The notes under the pieces: model-generated
Seen by the model: the letters and a program-made list of their open reading frames with translations, nothing else
Databases searched by the model: none
What the model was told of the DNA's origin: nothing
Shown here: piece after piece, positions 13,927 to 18,739 of the stretch
How positions within the stretch are numbered: position 1 is the first letter of the stretch
Layout of the letters: the number at the start of each line of letters is the position of its first letter
From: Nitrososphaerota archaeon
GTDB taxonomy: Archaea > Thermoproteota > Nitrososphaeria > Nitrososphaerales > Gagatemarchaeaceae
NCBI GenBank assembly: GCA_005877185.1
Contig: VBPQ01000013.1
Span: 1-18,739, forward strand
Length of the DNA: 18,739 nt
Direction of reading: 5' to 3'
Made by a program: the position numbers and the translations under genes

Positions 13927-14181
13927 ATGACCGAGTCCACCCTTACAATCAAGTTCAAAGGAGCCCAGGGAGATATTCTTGATGAACTCGTTGGAAGAGG
14001 GTACTTCAAGACGAAGTCGGAAGCTGTCCGCGCAGCAACGTTGCTGCTAGGGGAGAAGTTTGGAGTTTTATCGTTAGAGGGACTGAGGCAATCGATACTG
14101 AAGGATGTTGCTAGGCGGGGGAGGAGTCGATCAGACAGGGAGATGATGGCCGAGCTGCAGCTTATTGAAGACTCGACCTAG
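13927..14181 (+). CDS. Ribbon-helix-helix antitoxin (VapB-like)
   Basis: 84 residues. The N-terminal strand 'STLTIKFKG', then 'ILDELVGRGYFKTKSEAVRAATLLLGE', fits the beta-alpha-alpha fold of RHH/CopG DNA-binding proteins. The C-terminal part ('RRGRSRSDREMMAELQLIEDS') is charged and probably disordered until it wraps the toxin. It precedes and overlaps a PIN-domain gene by 17 nt, the usual antitoxin-toxin order and coupling. The promoter carries a palindrome suited to autoregulation. Confidence 0.75.
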   Translation: MTESTLTIKFKGAQGDILDELVGRGYFKTKSEAVRAATLLLGEKFGVLSLEGLRQSILKDVARRGRSRSDREMMAELQLIEDST

Positions 14182-14596
14182 AGTCTTCCTAGACACGAAC
14201 GTGTATGTTTTTGGATTTGAAAGACAGCTGTCTAACTCTGCAATGATTCTCAAGGAGTTGTCAGGGGGGACTATTCATGCCGTAATTAGCGAGAGGGTGT
14301 TCAAGGAGTCAATCGAATATTTTCGACGCAATTATGCGAAGAAGACCGCGGACAAGTTTCGCCTCTTCGTCTTGTCCTCGTCGGCTGTCGTGAATGAAGA
14401 ATCCGTTCGCGAGGAGATGAACAGATTGAGAGGGAAGATCAAACCAAAGGACTTGGAGAATTTAGCGGTTGTGCGGGCTCTGGGCCTTAGATACCTAGTC
14501 TCCTTGGATAGGCATTTCGAATCTTTTCCCGAGCACATCACACCTCGCGCGTTTGTAAACCTATTAGGTCTCAGACCCGCCATCACGAAATACTAA
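14165..14596 (+). CDS. PIN-domain ribonuclease toxin (VapC-like)
   Basis: 143 residues with the four acidic positions of the PIN nuclease site: D10 in 'VFLDTNVYVF', E48 in 'VFKESIEYF', D96 in 'KPKDLENL' and D115 in 'LVSLDRHFE'. VapC toxins cut tRNA or rRNA when freed from the antitoxin. The start is TTG at 14165, inside the antitoxin gene and just before the first beta strand. 'TPRAFVNLL' near the end is typical of archaeal PIN toxins of this group. The pair looks intact. Confidence 0.8.
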   Translation: MKTRPRVFLDTNVYVFGFERQLSNSAMILKELSGGTIHAVISERVFKESIEYFRRNYAKKTADKFRLFVLSSSAVVNEESVREEMNRLRGKIKPKDLENLAVVRALGLRYLVSLDRHFESFPEHITPRAFVNLLGLRPAITKY

Positions 14597-14805
14597 GGTT
14601 AACTCAACCGCCACAAGCTCTCACGCTGACAACGACCGAGCGGGGAGGTTGTCTCTTATTCCCTTCCTTCGGAACTTATTGGCTGCGTCTCTGGCACAAT
14701 TTCCGAAATAGCCTTTGGAGAGAGAAAAACACCAGGCAGACAAGAGGCGAATAAAGATAGAGAGGGGTGACCGATGCTCGTCAGCGGTCACGCCCTGGCC
14801 TGGAA
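14597..14805. other. Gene-free stretch with a perfect hairpin
   Basis: No convincing gene between the PIN toxin and the secreted-protein fragment. A 7-bp perfect inverted repeat, GTGACCG (14767-14773) and CGGTCAC (14785-14791), lies just past the fragment's stop and could end minus-strand transcription. A minus frame here reads 'RDAANKFRRKGIRDNLPARS', but nothing supports it as a gene. Confidence 0.4.
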
Positions 14806-15085
14806 CTACCTGTTGACAGTGACGCTCAGTGTCACTGTTTGGGGTGGAGAGCTCTGCGAAGCTGCGAAGCCGAAGTTCAGAGTCGCGGATGAAGTAGCTG
14901 CCACTGAGGTGGGATTGCTCGCACCTGCTGTGATGGGAACGAAAACTGGGTCCGTTGACGCTTGCCCCGTAGAGATGGTTATGGCGTAGCTGGCAGCATT
15001 GGCAACCACCAACGTAATCGTTCCGCTCGACCCTGCATACAGACTGGCTTGGCAAGTCGCGGTGGTCGGAGTCAGAACAGCCCTA
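14806..15085 (-). pseudogene. C-terminal fragment of a secreted or surface beta-rich protein
   Basis: The frame reads from 'DRAVLTPTTATCQASLYAGS' through 'VVANAASYAITISTGQ' and 'TSSATLNFGFAASQSS' to 'PPQTVTLSVTVNR' and TAG. The Thr/Ser/Ala/Val composition and alternating pattern are those of an Ig-like or pilin-like beta domain of an exported protein, but there is no signal peptide and no start codon at the left edge. The frame opens just where the Nudix-like gene stops. The only usable start is TTG at 15010-15012, giving 68 residues. The 5' part was probably lost by rearrangement. Confidence 0.45.
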
Positions 15086-15622
15086 TCACTTGGCGATACC
15101 CAGGTCTTTCACGAAGTCCGAATTCCAGCCAAACTGACTCGTGCGCAGCTTGCTCTTCTCGACGAAGCCCAACTGCTTCCACCAGGGCAGCTTCTTAACC
15201 GGCTCTGACACCCCTACACTGTAGACCATTGCGATGTCCCAGTGGCTGTTGCCGGGGTACCAGTCGCTCGGGGAGTAGTAGGAGAGCACTCGTGGTCCGG
15301 CAGCCTTGAACTTCCTGATGTGAAGTTGGTCGTTCATTATCCGGCGCAGCGCAGCCTTGGGGTCCTCCCCCTCCCATAGGTATGTGGAAGGAAGCCTCCT
15401 CTCGAGAAGCGCCTCCTCCAGCTCCTCCTTCTCGTAGAAGTGCCACGCGAGGAGCCACTCAGAGGTCCAACGCTCGTGGCGTTTGGGAACCCCTACGAGA
15501 ACCTCGGAACCCCTCTCGATTAGCGCGAAGACGCTGAGGCACATCCCGGCGCTTGGTGGGGATAGATAGTGGTCTGGCGGCCCGTACCTCGCGTGTCTCC
15601 TCAGAGCCGTCGATGCGGTCAT
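15086..15622 (-). CDS. Nudix-fold-like protein with degenerate Nudix box
   Basis: 178 residues. The pattern 'CLSVFALIERGSEVLVGVPK' (28-47), then 'WEGEDPKAALRRIMNDQLHI' (83-102), and later 'HWDIAMVYSVGV', follows the strand-helix order of Nudix hydrolases. The box should read GX5EX7REUXEEXGU, but the REUXEE part is RRIMND here, so most metal ligands are missing and pyrophosphohydrolase activity is doubtful. The ATG start overlaps the NAC stop (ATGA), so it is translated with NAC and the PUA protein. A binding or structural role linked to the ribosome is possible but is inference from position only. Confidence 0.6.
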   Translation of the reverse strand: MTASTALRRHARYGPPDHYLSPPSAGMCLSVFALIERGSEVLVGVPKRHERWTSEWLLAWHFYEKEELEEALLERRLPSTYLWEGEDPKAALRRIMNDQLHIRKFKAAGPRVLSYYSPSDWYPGNSHWDIAMVYSVGVSEPVKKLPWWKQLGFVEKSKLRTSQFGWNSDFVKDLGIAK

Positions 15623-15951
15623 GACGTAAGCTTCAGGATCGCCCTCGCGACCTCTCCCTCCGCCTCCTCGAGCGCGGCAATCGCCTTCTCTCTCGTTACG
15701 TTCGCCTGCTGCTGAACCAGGAGGATATCCTCGTCGCTGAAGGTCTTCCGCTCTCTCGCGACCTCCTCGACCTCTCCGACAACCTGAAAGACCCGATTTC
15801 CTTGGGCGTTGACCTCCGAGACCGCCGCGTTGCGTATGTGAATCTCCTTCTCCGCGGTGCGGATTATTACCTCCTCCACCCCCGGCATCTCCTTCATGTT
15901 GATCCCCATCCTCTCCATCATCCGCCTCGCCTGCCTGTCCCCTAGCTTCAA
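15619..15951 (-). CDS. nac: Nascent polypeptide-associated complex protein (archaeal NAC alpha)
   Basis: 110 residues, the normal size of the homodimeric archaeal NAC. An N-terminal helix 'RQARRMMERMGINMKEMPGV' leads into the NAC beta-barrel ('EEVIIRTAEKEIHIRNAAVSEV', 'NRVFQVVGEVEE'). A C-terminal UBA domain ('SDEDILLVQQQANVTREKAI', then 'ALEEAEGEVARAILKL') follows. It binds nascent chains at the ribosome exit. The start is TTG (15949-15951), overlapping the PUA gene stop as TTGA. It is the middle gene of a three-gene minus operon. Confidence 0.93.
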   Translation of the reverse strand: MKLGDRQARRMMERMGINMKEMPGVEEVIIRTAEKEIHIRNAAVSEVNAQGNRVFQVVGEVEEVARERKTFSDEDILLVQQQANVTREKAIAALEEAEGEVARAILKLTS

Positions 15952-16418
15952 CCAGATCCCGAGCCCTGTCTGACCTTCACGGCGACCCCCGAATAAAACT
16001 GTTGCATAAAGCGCCCCGCGATGATAGCCCTCCCCACGCCAATCACCCTACCGCCTCGGTCGAGGACCGCTACTTCGCTTCTAGGCAGGACGTCCCTGCC
16101 AGCGGATTCGACGTACTTACAGAAGACGGACTTCCCCTTCTTCACGAACTCGACCGCATCATCCTTCACGACGACGCAGTTCCGCAGGAAAGCCCTGCGC
16201 CGGACCATGTGAGAGGCGCCATAGACCGAGAGCGCAATCGCACCGCTCGTCTTCACCGTCGCGAAGAGCCTTCCGTCGTGGAGCACCCCCTTGACCCTCC
16301 CCGACTTCCTGGAGTAGACCGCCTTAAGCCCGCTCTTGGGAAGCGCCCCGCTGACCCCCCTCCCGAAGACGTAGTCGAACATCAGCGAGAGGCGGCGCCT
16401 CTCGTCGAAGAGCTGCAA
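15948..16418 (-). CDS. Stand-alone PUA-domain RNA-binding protein (archaeosine-transglycosylase C-terminal type)
   Basis: 156 residues from TTG 16416-16418. 'MFDYVFGRGVSGALP' (13-27) matches the 'DYQFG.GAG..LF' segment of the tRNA-guanine transglycosylase C2 domain. A PUA domain follows: 'VVVKDDAVEFVKKGKSVFCK', 'VLPRSEVAVLDRGGRVIGVG', 'RFMQQFYSGVAVKVRQG'. It has no catalytic TIM barrel, so it should bind RNA, probably tRNA or rRNA. A longer frame to 16682 is rejected because it runs antisense through hflX. An alternative start is ATG 16380-16382. Adjacency to NAC fits a translation role. Confidence 0.82.
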   Translation of the reverse strand: MQLFDERRRLSLMFDYVFGRGVSGALPKSGLKAVYSRKSGRVKGVLHDGRLFATVKTSGAIALSVYGASHMVRRRAFLRNCVVVKDDAVEFVKKGKSVFCKYVESAGRDVLPRSEVAVLDRGGRVIGVGRAIIAGRFMQQFYSGVAVKVRQGSGSG

Positions 16419-16428
16419 GTCTCGATTC

Positions 16429-16450
16429 CTTAAAAAGAGCCGAATAAAAC
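16429..16450. promoter_or_regulatory. Divergent promoter region between the PUA-NAC operon and hflX
   Basis: Two A/T-rich elements sit in the otherwise GC-rich gap: CTTAAAAAG (16429-16437) and AATAAAAC (16443-16450). Read on the minus strand, the second (GTTTTATT) is placed for a leaderless start at TTG 16418, and the first for an RNA beginning before ATG 16382. On the plus strand AATAAAAC would start an RNA near 16473 with a leader of about 27 nt before hflX. Confidence 0.4.
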
Positions 16451-16499
16451 CGATTCTCAAAAGGGCGTGGTTTGGAGTGAGCGGAATCGGGGGGGTGCG

Positions 16500-17603
16500 T
16501 TGAAGAAGGCCCTGCTGGTAGTCTATCCGGAGCAGTACATCATAGAGGAGGCCAAGGCCCTCGCTGAGGCGGCGGGGTACGAACCGGCCGATATCATCTC
16601 TCAGAAGTATCTCTCGAGGGCTAAGTTCGGGATTGGCTCGGGGAAGGCGGAGGAGGCCGCGAGGATCGTGAGGGAGAATCACCTCGACGCCGTCGTCTTC
16701 GACGCGAGGCTGAGCGGTTCCCAGACATACAACCTGGCGAAGCTCTGCAAGGTCGAGGTGAAGGACAGGGAGAAGGTGATTCTCGAGATATTCGCGATGA
16801 GGGCCTCCACTGCGGAGGCGAAGCTACAGGTTCAGCTCGCCGAGTTGAACTACGAATTACCGCGCGCCAAAGACAAGGTGAGGATGGCGAAGAAAGGGGA
16901 GCAGCCTGGTTTCTTCGGCCTTGGCAAATACGAGGTGGACGTCTACGTGAGGATGATGAAGGACCGGGTGGGGACGCTAAGGAAGAAGGTCGATGAGGTG
17001 AGGAACCGGAGAGTGATCTTCCGGCAGCATCGAGCGAGGATGGGGATGCCCGGCATGGCGATTACCGGATACACCGGCTCTGGGAAGACGACGCTCTTCA
17101 ACAGTCTCGCGGGAGAGTCGAAGGACGTCGGCGTGGGAGTCTTCACGACGCTCTCCCCGACGACGAGGGGGATAATGGTTGACCACACGAAGCTGCTCAT
17201 CTCGGACACGGTCGGGTTCATCAGCCGCCTACCCACCTACATGATCGAGGCGTTCAAGTCCACTTTGGAGGAGGTCTCCTACTCGAACCTCGTACTGCTC
17301 CTCGTCGATGCCTCAGAGCCGGAGGAGAAACTCGTGAGGAACTTCGAGAGCTGCACCTGGACTCTCTCCGAGCTCGGCGTTCCGGAAGGGAGGACGCTCG
17401 TTGTGATGAACAAGGCGGACCTCCTCACCGGGGAGCAGCTGGGGGAGAAGGCTTGGAGGCTGGGTCTTAAGGACCCTGTCGCGATCTCCGCGAAGACTGG
17501 AGCGGGATTCGAGAAGTTGATGGGGGCGATAGAGGAGAGGCTCGGAGCGAGCAGGCAGGTCGCCACCACCACTCCGGACGGCGGGGTGAATGCCCCCCAT
17601 TAG
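16500..17603 (+). CDS. hflX: HflX-family ribosome-associated GTPase
   Basis: 367 residues from TTG 16500. The N-terminal HflX domain includes 'SGKAEEAARIVRENHLDAVVFDARL' in parts and 'RASTAEAKLQVQLAELNYELPR'. A long coiled segment leads to the G domain: P-loop 'GYTGSGKTTLF' (from residue 190), G3 'DTVGFI', G4 'NKAD' and G5 'SAKTG'. HflX binds the large ribosomal subunit and splits stalled ribosomes. TTG is preferred over GTG 16467 because a GGGGGGTG ribosome-binding-like stretch lies just before it and family proteins begin at 'LKKALLV'. Its 3' end overlaps trm56 by 14 nt. Confidence 0.9.
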   Translation: MKKALLVVYPEQYIIEEAKALAEAAGYEPADIISQKYLSRAKFGIGSGKAEEAARIVRENHLDAVVFDARLSGSQTYNLAKLCKVEVKDREKVILEIFAMRASTAEAKLQVQLAELNYELPRAKDKVRMAKKGEQPGFFGLGKYEVDVYVRMMKDRVGTLRKKVDEVRNRRVIFRQHRARMGMPGMAITGYTGSGKTTLFNSLAGESKDVGVGVFTTLSPTTRGIMVDHTKLLISDTVGFISRLPTYMIEAFKSTLEEVSYSNLVLLLVDASEPEEKLVRNFESCTWTLSELGVPEGRTLVVMNKADLLTGEQLGEKAWRLGLKDPVAISAKTGAGFEKLMGAIEERLGASRQVATTTPDGGVNAPH

Positions 17604-18120
17604 TATCCGAGTGCTTCGGGTGGGCCACAGGTTCGTCAGGGACGACAGAACGCTCACTCACCTTTGCCTGGTCTCGAGGGCGCTGGGGGCGGAGGCGATC
17701 TACCTGGAGGAGGCGGAGGCGGAGCTCGTCCAACAGGTCAGGGACATAAACGAGTCCTGGGGAGGAAGCTTCGAGGTGACCGTAGGGACGCCGTGGAGGA
17801 GCGTCGTGGAGGCCGCGAGGAAGGATGGGAGGAAGGTCGTCCATCTTACGATGTACGGGTTGCCGCTCCTCGAAAGGGTGGGCGAGCTGAGAAGGTTCGC
17901 GAAATTACTCGTCGTTGTCGGGGGGCCGAAGGTGCCTGGGGAGATGTACCATATGGCAGACTACAACGTCTCCGTGACGAACCAGCCCCACTCGGAGGTT
18001 GCGGCGCTCGCGATAGCGCTACACGAGATTCAGGGCGGAGAAGAGCTTAAGAGGGACTTCGGCAAAAGTAAGCTGAGAGTTCTCCCGAAGGAGAGGGGCA
18101 AGCAAGTAATCACAGAATGA
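17590..18120 (+). CDS. trm56: tRNA (cytidine(56)-2'-O)-methyltransferase
   Basis: 176 residues. This archaeal SPOUT enzyme methylates C56 of the tRNA T-loop using S-adenosylmethionine. The N-terminus 'IRVLRVGHRFVRDDRTLTHL' is a signature of the family. The C-terminal knot shows 'LLVVVGGPKVPGEMYHMADY' then 'NVSVTNQPHSEVAALAIAL', with the GGPKVP loop and the 'NQPHSEVAALA' knot helix. The ATG lies inside the hflX 3' end and the stop overlaps tfe (ATGA). The gene is close to the usual length of about 175-180 residues and appears complete. Confidence 0.95.
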   Translation: MPPISIRVLRVGHRFVRDDRTLTHLCLVSRALGAEAIYLEEAEAELVQQVRDINESWGGSFEVTVGTPWRSVVEAARKDGRKVVHLTMYGLPLLERVGELRRFAKLLVVVGGPKVPGEMYHMADYNVSVTNQPHSEVAALAIALHEIQGGEELKRDFGKSKLRVLPKERGKQVITE

Positions 18121-18626
18121 AGATAGAGTATGAAGATACCTTCGTCAAGGTGGCAGGCCTCATCGGCGGGCCTGACTACGTCAGGGTAGCCAGGGCTCTC
18201 CTCAACAACGAGAACGCGACCGACGAGGAGATAGCATCTGCGACAGGGCTGAAGATAAAGACCGTGAGGAAGGCCCTCTACGACCTCTTCGGGAGGAGCC
18301 TGATCACGGGCGTCAGGGTGAGGGATCCGAAGAGGGGCTGGTTCGTCTACAGGTGGAAGGCTCAGCGAGACCAGACCGACGGGTTCATCCAGACGCAGAG
18401 GAAGAAGGTCCTGGGGAGGCTGAAGCAGAGGCTGGAGTATGAGGAGACGCACGAGTTCTACCAGTGCGGTACGCCGACCTGCCCGAACAGGACCTTTGAG
18501 GATGCGATGGAGAGTTTCTTCAAGTGCCCCACCTGCTCCAAGCCGCTGAACAGGCTCGACAACGCCGAGTTGAAGGACTCACTTCGATGGAAGATAAAGC
18601 AGCTCGAAGAGGACATCAGTAAGTGA
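18117..18626 (+). CDS. tfe: Transcription initiation factor TFE alpha
   Basis: 169 residues. The N-terminal extended winged helix (about 1-90) includes 'NATDEEIASATGLKIKTVRK' and 'YDLFGRSLI'. A charged helical linker follows, then a zinc ribbon with C117, C122, C137 and C140 ('FYQCGTPTCPN' and 'FFKCPTCSK'). TFE is the archaeal counterpart of TFIIE alpha; it binds the RNA polymerase clamp and aids promoter opening. ATGA overlap with trm56 and GTGA overlap with the next gene show a tight operon. The zinc spacing C-x4-C is slightly wide in the first half. Confidence 0.95.
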   Translation: MKIEYEDTFVKVAGLIGGPDYVRVARALLNNENATDEEIASATGLKIKTVRKALYDLFGRSLITGVRVRDPKRGWFVYRWKAQRDQTDGFIQTQRKKVLGRLKQRLEYEETHEFYQCGTPTCPNRTFEDAMESFFKCPTCSKPLNRLDNAELKDSLRWKIKQLEEDISK

Positions 18627-18739
18627 TTCCCGACGAGGCAGGGGCTCTCAGGATTCACAGAAAGTACGGCAGCGTTCCGGTGATAGTCGAACACTGCAGG
18701 GCTGTCGAGCGGGTGGCGAGGATAATCGCGGGCGAGCTC
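18623..18739 (+). CDS. HD/HDIG-domain phosphohydrolase, N-terminal part
   Basis: 39 codons from GTG 18623 to the right edge, reading 'VIPDEAGALRIHRKYGSVPV' then 'IVEHCRAVERVARIIAGEL'. The 'H.KYGS...IEHC.AV...A..IA' pattern is that of small archaeal HDIG-domain proteins, in which the His of 'EHC' is the first metal ligand. The rest of the HD motif is outside the window. It overlaps the tfe stop by 4 nt, so it belongs to the hflX-trm56-tfe operon. Confidence 0.7.
   Translation, partial: MIPDEAGALRIHRKYGSVPVIVEHCRAVERVARIIAGEL

Noticed and set aside
14621..15055. 144-residue minus frame across the secreted-protein fragment
   Set aside because: It competes with the better-composed beta-rich frame, is rich in Cys, His and Ser without any family pattern, and has no clear start signal.
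16419..16682. Upstream extension of the PUA-domain reading frame to 244 residues
   Set aside because: It runs antisense through the conserved N-terminus of hflX, its sequence is not PUA-like, and A/T-rich promoter elements lie at 16429-16450.
1..18739. tRNA, rRNA genes or a CRISPR array
   Set aside because: No T-loop-like GTTCGANTC with matching acceptor stems, no rRNA-like sequence and no regularly spaced repeats were seen in a by-eye read of both strands.

Overview
This window is archaeal chromosomal DNA, GC-rich by eye. The marker genes are archaeal or archaeal-type: A-type ATP synthase subunits F, E, I, C and H, NAC alpha, the tRNA Cm56 methyltransferase Trm56, transcription factor TFE alpha and a stand-alone PUA protein of the archaeosine-transglycosylase C-terminal type. 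Many starts are TTG or GTG, several have TATA-like boxes placed for leaderless or short-leader transcripts, and genes overlap by ATGA, TTGA or GTGA. The phylum cannot be fixed from the sequence alone; a TACK/Nitrososphaeria-like or Thermoplasmatota-like lineage would both fit.

Layout. 1-160 is the 3' end of a probable M19 dipeptidase, facing a minus-strand operon atpF-atpE-dapA-like (2340-294). Next come an IS607-family element (about 2390-4450; tnpB intact, tnpA frameshifted) and a strongly structured, gene-free segment (4484-4660) that may encode an RNA. A metabolic block follows: an F420-type luciferase-like oxidoreductase, a metallo-beta-lactamase (MBL) hydrolase, and an ECF importer split into two convergent operons (MBL-EcfA1-EcfT on plus, EcfS-EcfA2 on minus). 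At 9880-10018 lies a decayed second copy of the atpF 5' end with its promoter, then a possible small zinc-finger ORF and atpI (plus), which converges on atpH-atpC (minus). A VapBC-type toxin-antitoxin pair, a fragment of a secreted beta-rich protein, and the minus operon PUA protein-NAC-Nudix-like follow. The window ends with the plus operon hflX-trm56-tfe-HD domain protein.

How it fits together. The ATP synthase genes belong to one rotary complex but are dispersed: stalk genes F and E sit about 7.6 kb from I, and A, B, D and K are absent. The second atpF 5' end beside atpI is a direct repeat of the intact one. This suggests that F-E once stood divergent from atpI and that the 7.5-kb block (IS607, oxidoreductase, hydrolase, ECF transporter) arrived between two copies of the atpF head, keeping a working atpF on one side and a relic on the other.

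The ECF ATPases show complementary loss of motifs: EcfA1 lacks the Q-loop Gln and H-loop His, and EcfA2 lacks the signature motif. Together these predict one canonical and one degenerate ATP site. The right-hand third is ordinary archaeal information-processing housekeeping.
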